Source: Leptodontidium sp. MPI-SDFR-AT-0119
Lineage: Eukaryota > Ascomycota > Leotiomycetes > Helotiales > Leptodontidiaceae
Assembly: GCA_020726505.1 (NCBI GenBank)
Contig: JAHLEZ010000035.1
Location: 62,001 to 126,000, forward strand
Length of the DNA: 64,000 nucleotides
Direction: 5' to 3'
Shown here: in pieces, positions 1-11,183 of the stretch
How positions within the stretch are numbered: the stretch's first letter is position 1
Layout: each line of letters begins with the position of its first letter
Notes under the pieces: model-generated
Seen by the model: only the letters and a program-made list of their open reading frames with translations
What the model was told of the DNA's origin: nothing
The model's database searches: none
Program-made: the position numbers and the translations under genes

Positions 1-238
1 AAGCCAGCACTTCTAGACATAGCCTTTGGTGCTCGAGGACCACATACCCCACTTCGTCTAGCGACACCACCGTCCTTGAGCATCGACACCTTGATCCCTT
101 GGTGTAAGAAGCACTTTTCATGTCCCAATACCCCATGCAACCAGAACGCCCAAGCAAAACCCCCTCCAAAAACGCCATGCAATGCCCTCTCACCATCCAT
201 CTAAACCCAATCTCTATCCACCATACTCCTCATCCAGC

Positions 239-891
239 CTACTTTTCAGGCGCATCCGGTAACCTCTCAACGACATACTTCCCCCTGGCAACACTAATAA
301 TCGGCACACCAGGAACCTTCCTCACCCTCCTCTTTAACTCCCTATCATTCGTCGCCACGATATAAATCTTAGTCTTCATAACCCGATCAACAATACAATC
401 ATCAGCATAGACCCCCTTATGATCACACTGCATCCTTGTCCACCTCTCATCCCTCGCAATCCTTAACGCAATCCTATACTTCGGGCCCAACTTCTCCAAC
501 TCCGCCATTACGCACGACGTGATCACCGGTATGCAGTTCGCATACAGCGTATCCATCAGCGTCTCCAGCAAGGGTAGCTTGCGCTGCACGGTATGTGAGA
601 GGAAATTCGTGTCCAGCAGGATGGAGTAGGGTGGCACGAGGGCGGTGTTGTATTGGAAGAAGAGCGCGGAGGAGACTTGGGGCACTTCGCGCACGATCTG
701 CGAGGCGGCTTCTTTCTTCTTGGATTCATCTTCGGCTTTGCTTTGGTTCTTCTTGAGACGGGCGTCGTTTTGGCCGATGAGGCGTTTGACCTGGGAGGGG
801 TTAGTCTTATGTCTATGAGGGAGGGCAGATAGATGGATTAGGAGGGAGGACGTACGGCACCGAACTTGCGGGTATTCTTCGCGGTACCCAT
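239..891 (-). CDS. FCF1: FCF1/UTP24 PIN-domain endonuclease of the SSU processome
   Basis: Two exons (891..856 and 790..239) give about 195 residues, close to the usual 189-200 of Fcf1. Exon 1 encodes MGTAKNTRKFGA, the family's characteristic start, and the intron (855..791) runs from GTACGT to CCCAG. Downstream lie VKRLIGQNDARLKKNQ and a PIN nuclease fold with its acidic residues visible: LLDTNF, AELEKLG, ADDCIVDRV and ATNDREL. The protein ends with a KYVVERLP-type tail. In yeast Fcf1/Utp24 is an essential nucleolar nuclease that cuts pre-rRNA at sites A1/A2 during 18S maturation. An open frame runs upstream of 891 through the intron, but the conserved N terminus fixes the start at 891. The next gene is divergent, about 1.1 kb away. 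All key residues appear intact. Confidence 0.95.
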
Positions 892-1638
892 TTTGCAGCT
901 GTAGATGTAGATACAAACTTCTCAATTCCAATCGCATAGTCCTACTACCGGTTGTGGTGGTGGTAGTAGTGTTGAACTTGAGAGAGGCGCAAATCGAGGC
1001 AGTCTGACGTTCTGCACTGGACTGGAGGAAGCTTCAAAATAAAATCGTCAAATGCCAAGACGCCAAGCCTATTCTGCCCTCTCACCGCCCCAGTTGCCCC
1101 CAGCGACTAAATATAGCAGCTGGACCATCGAGCTAAGCTCCTTTCAGCCGTAGCGTGAAGAATGCAGGAACTGCAATCAACCAACACGAGAGGGAGCAGA
1201 GCAGAGTCGACAACAGCAGTGGGCACAGCAGAGAGAATACGAAGGAATTGTCCGCCTCATCGGATCGCATCGCATCACCACCACACTCGTTCTACAACAT
1301 CACAGTATTCTCACCGTACCGCACCGCACCGCATCGCATACCATCTCTTCGCATACAATACATTCACTGTATTTACGACCCTGCCGGATAATTGATTGAA
1401 GCTTGGAAGGGGCCAACAAGAAACCCAACACATCGCACGCAGGGAACCAAGATCCCTTCCACACGACACGACGGCAGCAGCAGATCTGTACCACGACTAC
1501 AACATACCACGGCAGACTGACTCTACTTGAGGCACGACATACGACGGCAGTTGGCAGGTTAGGAGAATACAAGTGTATTGAATCAGTGTTTGGGTTTGCT
1601 GCGAAAGGAGGGGATTACCTTTGATTTGAGTTGATTTG

Positions 1639-1826
1639 GATACTGGACTTTTGGTCAACAAACGGATTCGACACTATTCGCTCTTTCGCAGATCCTGAAT
1701 CCTTTGCAGAGGCTTTGAATTATATCATTGTTTGATCGGGCTTACTTAAAAGGAGGGATCGACTTAGATACTGGACCTCTCGTCAACAAACCGATTATTC
1801 ACGACCCTCTCTTTCGCACATCCTGC
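1639..1826 (+). repeat. Imperfect 60-bp direct duplication upstream of the 2020 gene
   Basis: Segments 1639..1697 and 1767..1826 share the skeleton GATACTGGAC, GTCAACAAAC, CTCTTTCGCA and ATCCTG at the same spacing. Both lie in the probable promoter/5' leader of the membrane-protein gene at 2020. The rest of 900-2019 is low in coding signal, with short CGCA and CAC runs near 1260-1345. Confidence 0.7.
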
Positions 1827-2019
1827 ACTAGACACTTCGAATCACAATCACGAGTTGGAGTACACTGGAATTGTTCAACCCCATTTGGATATCATCGAGT
1901 AAAGCATTTTTGGATACTGATCAGCAACCCGAAGGATCATCTTACCTCGCCTCACGCCTACACTCCTTCACAGCCTTCAATCTACCCACGAACTTCTCTC
2001 CCTACCACATACATTCACA

Positions 2020-3048
2020 ATGAGTTCTCTTCCAGATTTGGCTACGGCCACACAAACCACGGCTTCAACTTCCAGCGTTAGATCTACGGCATCTCCTTCA
2101 AGAGCAACAGGCTCAAACTCCGCTTCAACCACCAGCCAAACAACTTCCCTCTCTCAAGGGCCAACTATCACCGGATCCGGAACAACAGGTCAGGCTTCTG
2201 GGGCAACAAGCATTACAGGTTCTGCTGTTACAACAGGTGGAGCTCTCACAGGTCTGCCTAAACTATCTGGTGCAATCCAGCCTGTGACTGCTTCAGTCCC
2301 GCCAACCGCAAATGCTCCATTCATGCAACAAAGTACATTACCAGATGGAACCGTTTTCATCATCGTAGGAGCCATTCTCGGCTTCATGGCTCTCAGTGTC
2401 CTTCTGTGGCGTGGTTTGGTCGCCTGGTCTCTCCATCGATCTGTCAAACGTGCCTCTCAACACCAGAACATGGCTGACACGAAAGCCCTCTTCCGTACAC
2501 CCGCTCCTCCAGCACCATTCTACAAGTACTCCGATCGCGACTCCACAATCTCTCTTTCAGGACTCGGACACAAGGGTGGAAAGAAAGGTGCTCGTCCAAC
2601 CACAGCACCAGGTGGAGCAAGCACAAGCAGTTTGTTCTTCTCTCCCACTGCTGGAGCCGCAGGTGCTGGACTCGCCAACCCAGGAAACCGGGGCAGTAAT
2701 TACCTCCCAGCGGGATACTACGCATCTGGCGCAGCCTCCGTCGCAAACGGTCAATCTCAAGTCCATCTCGGTCATCAACCTGCCATCTCCCTCTCAAACC
2801 TCGGTCCACAATCACAAGGTTACAGCCGCACGAGGAGTATGGGTCCTTCGCCACCTGACAGTCCATTTATTGCAGGCCAAGTCAATCGCATGACCAGCTC
2901 AAGCACATTAAATCTCAATCAGGGATATGGTAGTAACGAACGTGCTCCAAGTGCGTACCTCGAGGATTTGTTTGATGGCGAGAATGCTCCTCCTATGCCT
3001 GGACAGGGACATGCGAGGGGAACTTCGGGGAGTCCTGCTCGGTACTAA
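2020..3048 (+). CDS. Ser/Thr-rich single-pass membrane protein (CSI2/PRM5/YNL058C-like)
   Basis: A single-exon reading frame of 342 residues. Residues 1-95 are almost entirely Ser/Thr/Gly/Ala, as in an O-glycosylated outer segment. At about 107-130 comes LPDGTVFIIVGAILGFMALS, one transmembrane helix preceded by the LPDGTVF motif I associate with the fungal CSI2/PRM5/YNL058C group. A cytoplasmic tail with a basic start (RSVKRA) follows, rich in Ser, Pro, Gly and Tyr (FYKYSDRDSTISLSGLG) and ending in PARY. There is no obvious cleaved signal peptide; the helix may act as the anchor. In yeast, members of this group are vacuolar or cell-surface proteins linked to cell-wall or chitin stress, so that role is only an inference. 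The assignment rests on the LPDGTVF helix and the overall layout. Confidence 0.75.
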   Translation: MSSLPDLATATQTTASTSSVRSTASPSRATGSNSASTTSQTTSLSQGPTITGSGTTGQASGATSITGSAVTTGGALTGLPKLSGAIQPVTASVPPTANAPFMQQSTLPDGTVFIIVGAILGFMALSVLLWRGLVAWSLHRSVKRASQHQNMADTKALFRTPAPPAPFYKYSDRDSTISLSGLGHKGGKKGARPTTAPGGASTSSLFFSPTAGAAGAGLANPGNRGSNYLPAGYYASGAASVANGQSQVHLGHQPAISLSNLGPQSQGYSRTRSMGPSPPDSPFIAGQVNRMTSSSTLNLNQGYGSNERAPSAYLEDLFDGENAPPMPGQGHARGTSGSPARY

Positions 3049-3603
3049 GACCCGAAACTTGAGAGTGGAATTGAATTGGATTGGATTGGATGGGAATAAA
3101 TCGAGGGGCGGGATGTGCATTGCGGCTGAAATTGGGGTGTGATAAAAATGATATTGTAATTGTGGATTCGATTGGCTTGTATACAGCTTCTTCCTTTTCT
3201 TGCTTCTGTTCTGTTCTTTTTCTCGGGCGATGAGGCGTTCTTTGATGGGTTTTAGGTGGTGATTGGTGATGGAGGGAGATTCGTTGCATATTCTCATTGA
3301 AGGGGAGTGGATTGGATTGGATTGAACGGGAGGGGTTTTGGATGTGTGCATTGTTTGGCGGTGGGGCTTGCATAGTTTGCTCGAAGGGCGAGAGGAGGAG
3401 CGAAGAAAGGGAGAGAGGGAAGAGAGAAGAAGGGAGGAGGGGGGGTGGGGGATGAGAGAGAATACACGCCTGTAAATAGTAATTCAACTGGCAAAACATC
3501 GTAAACAGAAACCCCCTTCCCGCTGGACGAACGGCTTTTCTATGTCTACACCCGTTATGATGTTGAAGGTTTGTATTCTGAAGACGGTGTTTCAATGGTT
3601 TGA

Positions 3604-4792
3604 GAAGCCAACTTCCGCTGGGTTGATGAGGGGAAATCCCGGATTCGAAGAAGCGAAGCATGCGAGAGACACAAGACTTTTTGTTCGAGGCCATGGGTTG
3701 AAAGAACCCATGCTTTGGGTTTTAATATGTCCATTGGAGTTCAGTGCATGGATCCACGAGACAGGATCTCCGGCCTGCTTGGCCTTGCAACCGATTCCAA
3801 GATCTTGGTTCCGCAGCCTGACTATGCCGCAAGCGTTGCCACAGTATACACCGAACTGGTAGTCAAAACCATCCGGCAATACAAGAGTCTTGACATCATC
3901 TGCTATGGAAGGCCGCATCGGAAACAGCCGAATCTGTCGTCCTGGATTCCGGATTGGAGTGGTCAGTGCTATGGGGTTTTGTTTATCGTCTCCACTGGAT
4001 TAAAGCTCTAACATCATATCGAGCTTGTGAGGGCTGGCAAAGGAAATGACGAAAAAAAGCCAATACCGTACTCTGCTTCCAAACTTACCTTCCTATTATC
4101 AATATCTCTGCTAATCCTGCAACATTATCTTCAAGGGGCCTTTTCATTGCCACCATAGACGGGCTGCGATACGCCTCGGACACTGGCGGCTCCTGCTTCG
4201 AGCTCATACAGTCCACCGAAGAGCCCAACCCGACCAGGTTTGTTTCCTACGGCGGGTCAAGCCTTATGGAGGAGATGGCCCGCTCTCTCTTGTGCAATAG
4301 ATATCAGAAACGGCCAATGCTCCCCGGCTTCAGTCTCCGTTGTTTCGACGAAATTACTCTCCAAGCGCTCCATATTATCAAAGATTACAAGTCCTTCTCC
4401 CCAGAGTGGTTCCAATACAATAAATGCTTCCTCATCCATGGCTGCTGTTTAGAAGATTGGGTGCATGACTGGATGGCATGTTGCTCCACACCATCTGCGG
4501 ACGAGGGCGTGAGCGCCGACGCAAAGTTGTACACGCTGGATGCCGCCGCGACGATGTACTACTACCGCAAGAGACTCATGACTACAACAGAGGGAGGCTT
4601 TGGTATGGCGCCACATAACTCACAGCCCGGGGATGAAGTTTGGGTACTGTTTGGGTGCAGCGTGCCAGTTGTCCATCCCGCCAGTGGTATGAGTTTGCTG
4701 GGGAGAGTTATGCCGATGGCATTATGGACGGGGAGGCGATTGCCGAGTATGAGAAAGAAGAGAGGGAGGAGAGGGTGGTGGCTCTCAAATAA
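3604..4792 (+). pseudogene. Decayed HET-domain protein gene, C-terminal half only
   Basis: The reading frame before 3960 carries CMDPRDRISGLLGLA, then PDYAASVATVY, SLDIICYGRP and SSWIPDWS, the usual order in the C-terminal half of fungal HET (heterokaryon incompatibility) proteins. After a probable intron starting near 3961 the match continues (MYYYRKRLMTTTEGGFGMAP, then GDEVWVLFGCSVPVV). At about 4680 the frame shifts by one base, and the expected family ending continues in another frame as WYEFAGESYADGIMDGEA before a stop at 4792. No core HET motifs (LSY.WG, WIDAICI) are present upstream, and a TGA lies just before 3604. This is therefore a truncated, frameshifted relic. The region 3050-3600 has no recognisable coding content beyond short GGATT runs. 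Confidence 0.8.
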
Positions 4793-5555
4793 ATGCAACT
4801 GGTGGCCTTGTACTAGTGGGCTTTTTCCATGTCTCTTTGAACTTCCAATGTCTCCTGTTTCCTATTGTATCAAAGTCATCCTCGTAACACCTATTCTCAA
4901 TTGTTTTATTTATAAGCTTGAGCAATATACTCACATACACTCTCGTTACAGTATTTTCCTAGTTGAGTCGAAATTTCATCCCAATTAAGTTTGCAATGAA
5001 TCAAATCAAACTAACATACCTTTTTGGAATTGCCTTCCAAAATCGAATGATTTCGTCAGCTGGAACCATTCTGGAACAATCTATACAACATCCAATTTGT
5101 CTGATCTTGAGGTATTGACAAGGTGATTTCAAAATTAGTCGAGCTTCATTCCTCAACCAATTTCAATCTACAAAATCGAGGGAGTTCAAAACAACCGCGC
5201 CGGTGAGGTTTAGAGCTCAACACAGATAGCGGCTTGAAGCCATGATATTTGAAGTTACTTGTACCGACCTTCGTCTAGGAATAGGAACTCCGCTCGTAAT
5301 AAATTCAGGCAGAAAGAATAGGGCAAGCCGTGAGTGCCTGGCGTCAATGCTTTTCAAACCCTCCACATCAGACTAGCCCCTGAATCTCGCTTAGGAAGGC
5401 GCTAATTGTCAACAATACATCTCGCTTCTCCTTTTCGTCTCAATCTTTCTTGACTCTCTTGACAACATCAAGATCGACAACAATCTCACCAAGATCGCTT
5501 CCTCAACCAATCAATCATCAAACTCATCATCCAATCAACAAACTCCCTCGCAAAC
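4793..5555. other. Gene-free stretch with 5' leader of the 5556 gene
   Basis: No credible coding sequence. The last 130 bases are C/A- and CT-rich, with many TCAA/CAAC steps, as in a fungal 5' leader running into the ATG at 5556. Confidence 0.6.
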
Positions 5556-6380
5556 ATGACAACTCAAAACAACATCAAGACCACCGGCGACGCCATGGAC
5601 TCCAAGGACTCAACCCCAACCAATGCCCTCCAGAGCATCGTCAACCGCGAACGATATCGCCTCGATCTTGAAGCCCACGCTCTAGCTCTTGACAGCTACG
5701 AGCAAGAAGCCGAAGCCTACGCCAAGGCAGTCGACAAGCACGTCACCGCCGTCGAGAAATACCACCAGGCCGGCCAGGAGTACCACGACGAAGTCAAGAG
5801 CCTCCCAGCCGGCTTCCCAATCTCAAGCATCACCGAGCCCGAGATGCCAACAAACTTCGCTCTCCCCGCCCCAACCCAGCCCAAGATGCCCATCTACCGA
5901 CCCGTCGCATCCGGCCTCGTCAAGCTGGGCCCTGGAGATGCTCCTTGGCTCGCTGAGCAGAAGATCTGCGCCGCCCGTGCTGGTCGGGTTGCGAACTTGG
6001 TCAGAGCAGCTAAGCGACGTATCGATGGGGCGGCAGTTGCGGTTGGCAAGGCGGCTAACAATATCGTTAGGGCGGATCAGAAGATCGACAGATCGAAGCG
6101 ATTGCAGGAACGTGCGAGAACCAGAGTCAAGATGGCGAAGTAAGTCCTGAGCCAAGTGAAATCTTGAGAATAAAGAGCTAACTATATTCAGGGAAGCCAA
6201 GGTTGATAACAGCCGAGCCCTGATCGTTCACCAGCAGAGCCTCCCTTCTTTCGACAAGTAAGTTTCTTCAATCTCGAATTTCTGTATACTGAAGCTGACA
6301 ACATAAAGCATAGTCTTTGCCCACCACCTCAAGAGTGGACCTTTGGAGGAGACGAAGAAGCAGGAATGAATGAAGTGTAG
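5556..6380 (+). CDS. Unknown small helical protein, three exons
   Basis: Exons 5556..6139, 6192..6257 and 6314..6380, with introns starting GTAAGTCC and GTAAGTTT and ending in TTCAG and CATAG. The reading stays open across both and ends in the acidic tail FGGDEEAGMNEV. The first ATG follows a typical CAAAC leader. Residues 25-85 are strongly helical and charged (RERYRLDLEAHALALDSYEQ, then repeated EAYAKAVDKH-like stretches). A proline-rich linker follows (PAPTQPKMPIYRP), then a basic helical half (AKRRIDGAAVAVGKAANNIV). There are no membrane segments or signal peptide, and I recognise no family. It is probably a soluble coiled-coil protein of about 238 residues. A second acceptor four bases earlier in the last intron would give a shorter, less convincing tail. 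Confidence 0.7.
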
Positions 6381-7819
6381 CAAATATGCTACTGAGAGTA
6401 AGCCCTCTCGCTTAGTTGTCTTTACTTATGACGGGGCAGTCTTTGAGAGTTGAGATCGAGATATGGATGGTCGTTGTGCTACGGGTTTCTGGGTGGAAGT
6501 GAGAGTTAGAGGTTTGTGCGACGATCTGAACTACTGGCATGGAGGATTATATATCCCGAATTCTCAAATAAAATGCCAATTGGGTGACTAAATCTTGCTT
6601 TCTTGCAAACTGCCGTGAGACGTGACGTGAATATGAAATTATATTATTGATAGGAGGTCTTACTCCTTCTAAGGCTCAAAACTCAGCGGGCGGTGAGCGC
6701 TGAAAATCGAGACCTTCCGATCGCTCCAACTGAGACCTCCGACGGATGCAAAGCAACATCAGATACCAGTTCACTTTTGTTCGCATGAAAACATCTCTCC
6801 ATGTCAAGCTCAGCAGTGCGAGGAAGATCCAAACAACCAAGTGGAGCAAAATAACTTGCGTCATAAAACAGATACCGCAATACGCTGGTTAGTTACAGAA
6901 CGAGAGATCCTGTACTAGTTCTATCTCGGTAGCTAGTCGGATAGCTGCAGCGGGTGATGGATGACTGGTTCGCTGGTTGATAGTCATAAAATTCATGTAG
7001 CTGCGAGATTGCCCTTCCAAAGGTTTACACTGACGTGCAAGAGAGGGATCACGCGTGCCATGTAAGGGACAATCGTATCAGCGTTTTCAGTGTTTTTGGC
7101 CCTGGCGCCCTCAATTCATACACCCACCAGACCAATTGCTCTTCGCTTATTCAACATTCTACTAACCGTCCTTAACACCTGTTGACTGAGTAGTAAAGAT
7201 ATTGGTAGATGCCGCCGAGCCGGGATTGAGGGCTTATAGAGTTAAAGTTGTTAGTGCATTGGACTATTTGGCCCATCGCAGTGTCTTCAACTAGAAAACT
7301 CGGGATTCAAGGATGTCTCAAGCCCCCCCCCCCCCCCCCCCGGGCAAGTCAACTCCGCTCCTCCATTGAGGCTTAGAGCAACACGGAGTGTATCCCTAAA
7401 CTGAGCTAAGCAATTTGTTCCTCAGGCAGAATGGGTGGAAGTGTTTCTCTTACTCATACCTCATTACGAGAAGCCTACTCCTTTCAAATTATGGCCTGAC
7501 TGCCTGAGGCTATAGACGGATATGTCAATCCTGAGTCTGTGGGTATTTGGGAACGTTGATGTTCCTATAGTAGACGCTACAGCGAGAATAATTCTCCAGC
7601 AGGATGCATGGTACATCACGTCCTCATACTTCTTGCCGAGTTCTTGAAACTAAATTCTAGATACATTGTAAGAAACTAATTATATTGTTATGTTACACAA
7701 TATGCGATGGCATTGCTCATCAAGGAAACAACATCCGGTAAATAGATCGCCATCAGGCGATGCACCATAACAGAGAAACTCGACATAGGGAGAACAAAGG
7801 CCCCGGACTACAGGACCCA
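6381..7819. other. Gene-free stretch with a 19-base C run
   Basis: No supported gene on either strand; the short open frames here lack family signals. A pure C homopolymer lies at 7323..7341. The right end is the 3' side of the minus-strand gene at 7820. Confidence 0.6.
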
Positions 7820-9685
7820 CTACTTCAGCAGGCGTGTAGATCTAATCCCTTCATCAAGCCACCGATTCCAGCGATCGTTTCGCTTTTCATGATCATCATA
7901 TTCCTCTTCTCTACCCGGCCACTTCAAGTTCGAATGCCTTAGCATCTGGCTCCATTGATCTGTAAGAAGGCCGTTTTCATCGTAAGGCTCCCTTAGAATG
8001 AATCTCCGCCATCGCTGTACCGTCTGGAGTGCTACCTCCTCCGAGACCGCGAACCACTCTCGGTGAGCGGTCTTACAGTTCTCGCACTTGAGCACTCGCC
8101 TGAAGTTCGCAAGCTCGCCGTGGACAAGCTCCTCCACCTTATAGTACAAATGATGCGGAATGCTCTCGCGGTCGTCGACTCTTTCCAGAACGGATATGCC
8201 GCAGTCCTTCTTCAACTGGGCGATTCGGGTTTTTACATCAACTGAAATACCAATTTTTACTCTCGGTTGCTCGCCAGGGTACTTCTCCTCGAAATATTCA
8301 GGAGCCTTGAGAATATAGACAAATCCTTCCTTGGTGACTGGTTTCTTAATTGTATCTCGAATCCAGGTATCAACAACCGCTGGCATGTAAGAATCAGGGT
8401 TATTGTCGGACCTATTATTGGGTGTCGGTGCCGGTATTTTGTGTTGGATCGTGGTTTCAAAAAGAGTTGGGGCCGTGTCAGCTGCAGATTTTGAGAGTTG
8501 CTCCAAGAATGTATCATCTTTTGAGCTCTTCGCCATAGCGGTGGGCCGAAAACGACCTATCCTGCCGCCAAAAGGAAAAAAGCTCGAAGAGAAGTCGTGA
8601 CGGTCCCAATAGTCTGGTAAGAATTCGTTCCATTTAAAGGCTGCCGGCGTGGAGTTATTTGGTTGTGGGTTTCCCGATACTGTTTCAGGTGCGGAGTTAG
8701 AAACTTCCTCGGAGGGCGCAGGGTTGGCGGGGAGTAAGATATCTGGCTCATGGCTCGAAGTATATGGCGCCGGTGGAGCTGAATGTAGCCTTGCCATTTC
8801 GTCTCCCACTGGCCGTAGTTGAAGTTGAATATTGTGAGCTGGAAAACTGAATTCGAAGGAGGCTTTGGGCGGGATTCCAGAAGGAGTTGAGCATGTGCGA
8901 GTTTGTATACCCTCTTCCGTGGTATTGGTCTTGGTGCAAACATTTGATCCTTGGGCGAGGTTATTCTCATTACGCTGATGAGGGGGGTTGCTTCGACTTC
9001 TATTGCGTTGGGAAGGCGGATTGGGAACGAGGTATTTTCTCTGATCCATGGATGTGCCTATTAAACCAAGGGGTTGGTTTTGCCCCTGAGGCACATCTTC
9101 CCCTCTCTGTATGCATGTTGGAGCGAGAGATATCTCTACTTCGGGTTGTTCGCCTGAATTTGTAATTCTTGACTCAAGTTGTGGGTTGGATGAATTGCCG
9201 TGAAGACTCAAAGTGGAATCTTTAATGATGTGAGCTTGAGTAGATTCGGTTGCGGGCAGTTGGTATGCTTGACGAATTGCTTCGAGGAGGATCAGCTCCT
9301 CCGGAGCACTCTCTCCTTTCCAGCGGTGTTCCAGTAAATCGCGATACTTTTTGAATGCTTGTGCTTCGCTATGCGTCTTGCAAAATAGGATCCGAATAAT
9401 CACACCCACGTAGTCCACATATGTGACTGGGGAGTTCCGTTGTAGAATCCGCTTCGCTCGCTCGAATACTTCTGGCCTAGCTTGAGTTTCACAGCTCTCT
9501 TCGCAGCGCCTCTGGACAGGACTCCGTCCAAAGCGGTGATACGCAAGACACCGAAAGCGAATAACAGTGTCCTTGTCCAAAAGCTGATTCGTAATTTCAC
9601 TCAGCTCAGTAACACACTGAGCTTGAAGACGTGATGGCAACGGCCGTGAGGGGGTAGCGGATGGGGAAGAGGTTGGGCTGGACAT
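7820..9685 (-). CDS. T5orf172/MUG113 (GIY-YIG-like) domain protein
   Basis: One uninterrupted frame of 621 residues from the ATG at 9685 (MSSPTSSPSATPSRPLP). The frame is open further upstream to 9865, but that extension lacks a better start. Residues about 20-150 form a helical region (RRCEESCETQARPEVFERAK and VDYVGVIIRILFCK). A long low-complexity linker follows. At about 455-555 lies the conserved domain: GFVYILKAPEY, then RVKIGISVDVKTRIAQLKK, and later CENCKTAHREWFAVSEEVA. That order (Y-I-L, K-I-G-x-S, R-x-x-Q-L, H-x-E-W-F) is the signature of the T5orf172/MUG113 group, distant relatives of GIY-YIG nucleases. A DNA-related role is known only by family; catalysis cannot be shown from sequence. 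A MITE-like repeat sits 190 bp upstream of the start. Confidence 0.8.
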   Translation of the reverse strand: MSSPTSSPSATPSRPLPSRLQAQCVTELSEITNQLLDKDTVIRFRCLAYHRFGRSPVQRRCEESCETQARPEVFERAKRILQRNSPVTYVDYVGVIIRILFCKTHSEAQAFKKYRDLLEHRWKGESAPEELILLEAIRQAYQLPATESTQAHIIKDSTLSLHGNSSNPQLESRITNSGEQPEVEISLAPTCIQRGEDVPQGQNQPLGLIGTSMDQRKYLVPNPPSQRNRSRSNPPHQRNENNLAQGSNVCTKTNTTEEGIQTRTCSTPSGIPPKASFEFSFPAHNIQLQLRPVGDEMARLHSAPPAPYTSSHEPDILLPANPAPSEEVSNSAPETVSGNPQPNNSTPAAFKWNEFLPDYWDRHDFSSSFFPFGGRIGRFRPTAMAKSSKDDTFLEQLSKSAADTAPTLFETTIQHKIPAPTPNNRSDNNPDSYMPAVVDTWIRDTIKKPVTKEGFVYILKAPEYFEEKYPGEQPRVKIGISVDVKTRIAQLKKDCGISVLERVDDRESIPHHLYYKVEELVHGELANFRRVLKCENCKTAHREWFAVSEEVALQTVQRWRRFILREPYDENGLLTDQWSQMLRHSNLKWPGREEEYDDHEKRNDRWNRWLDEGIRSTRLLK

Positions 9686-9876
9686 GTTGCATTGGGGGCG
9701 GAAGGCGGATTTCAAGAGATGAACAGGCTGAGAAAGTGTTAATAAAGATGACTGGGCGATGATTGACTGCCATATTATATGTAAAATTAGTCCCTCGGAT
9801 CTCTCGATACGGAGATGGAAGGTGGTACAACTGTGCCACCAACTTCGACCCTGGAAAGCCGTCACATCTTGGTAAC

Positions 9877-10138
9877 CTGCATACGGAGGTACAGCAGTTA
9901 AGTGGGTAATAGCACTAGCACATCAACTCCCCTTGCAACGCAGCCACAACGCACCGTAAAGATACAAAAAGATAACTGTACGTAACTATTTTCTTAAAGA
10001 CGATTGTAAGGTTGGAATATTTTTATTTTTTATTTTTTATTTTTTTCTTGGATGTGTAGGTGTAAAGTTATCATGTGTTGAAATCCGTAGGCCCCTGCTA
10101 GTGCTATTGCCACGCTCAACCGCTGTACCTCCATACAG
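9877..10138. mobile_element. 262-bp MITE-like element with about 43-bp inverted ends
   Basis: The left end (9877..9920) and the reverse complement of the right end (10096..10138) match closely. Both contain GGAGGTACAGC, then a G-rich stretch, then AATAGCACTAGCA. The interior carries a TATTTTT tandem (about 10018-10046) and has no reading frame. No clear target-site duplication is visible. It sits in the upstream region of the T5orf172-domain gene. Confidence 0.75.
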
Positions 10139-10712
10139 TCAGCAGTCTGAAACATTTGACACCCCAAATTCGTAGTTATCCCCGGACGACAGTTCCCAGC
10201 CATGAATGTCGCATGGCCATGAAATCTTTCGAAGTTTCAATCTCGATTTCGGCGCTAAGCCTGGCGAACGATTATCAGCCATTGATGTACCGAGCCGGAT
10301 AAAAGGAAATCCTCAGACTACGATTTTGAATAGCTTGAAGGGCGGACCACTTTGAACTCAAGACAGATGTAGCAAGCTCAAGAATGTGATTCCTATACAA
10401 ACCTATCAAAGAGATTTGTTGGATAGCTCTCAAACTCAGCCTGGCGGCGCAAATTAGTTGCCTCGAACACCCATACACCACCAAAAGCCTCGCATTCGCC
10501 AGATAGCTATTATTGACAGTATTATACGACGACTCCAATCTGACATCCCAACTTCTTGACTAGCACGTTCCATGTATCTCTGAAGGGATTCCATGACAGG
10601 ACTTGGAGATAGCTCCTGAGTCACGTGTAGCCGTTTTAGGTTTGGTGCGGTAGCTTTTTGACACCTATAGCTCAATTTTAAATTCATCGAGGATATTACC
10701 CGTCTTTAACAG
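10139..10712. other. Gene-free stretch
   Basis: Short minus-strand open frames here have no family features and atypical composition. I see no RNA gene or repeat. Confidence 0.5.
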
Positions 10713-11183
10713 TTATAGCTTCACTGCCTTTCCGTCGGCTCGACTCAAAATTTTCAAATTTCGCTCATCGCGGTCCCACCAAGTCATGTGAGCCAATCTT
10801 GGGGAGCCAGAGAGAGTGGCCTGATCATCTTTCGGCTCCCTGGCCGCCTGTTTTAGCTCTATTGTGAACCAGCTATTGTTTGTCAATTGATCCTTGCCAG
10901 TGTCGTTTTGCCTTAACCACGGCCACATTCCCTGAATACATCGAAGTCGACCAATTTTTCCGTTGTTCTGCTTCTCAAAACCAGTGTAAGGACATTGTTG
11001 GCGCTGAGAAAGGCATCCAAACTCGTTGCTTCTGAGGCTAGCGCATGGCAAAAGCCAGCGTTCCGTGGAAGGAGCCAGAATGAGACCATCTAGCAGATAT
11101 TTATGCTGTGATGCAGTACGAGAGGCACTGGAGTGCAAGAGATCAGGGTGTTGAGAAGGGATGGGAATGGTTCCCAAGGACAC
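10713..11183 (-). pseudogene. C-terminal fragment of an unrecognised fungal protein
   Basis: About 155 residues with a coding-like, well-structured sequence: APSTERWLLPCASLRSNEFG, QQCPYTGFEKQNNGKIGRLR, CIQGMWPWL, TNNSWFTIELKQAAREP and LAHMTWWDRDERNLKILSRA. No ATG begins the segment: it opens just after a CTAG that could be an intron acceptor, and nothing upstream to 11,310 supplies a clear first exon. It is therefore either the last exon of a gene whose 5' part is lost or a diverged relic. The order of aromatic and cysteine residues suggests a conserved fungal family, but I cannot name it. The 3' end at 10713 (RADGKAVKL) looks natural. Confidence 0.5.

Noticed and set aside
1155..1624. Overlapping open frames upstream of the 2020 gene
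   Set aside because: Different frames on both strands, low-complexity Ser/His/Arg content and no conserved motif; better read as promoter/leader.
10275..10687. Two minus-strand open frames before the 10713 fragment
   Set aside because: No conserved residues, overlap each other, and do not join the fragment in any spliced frame.
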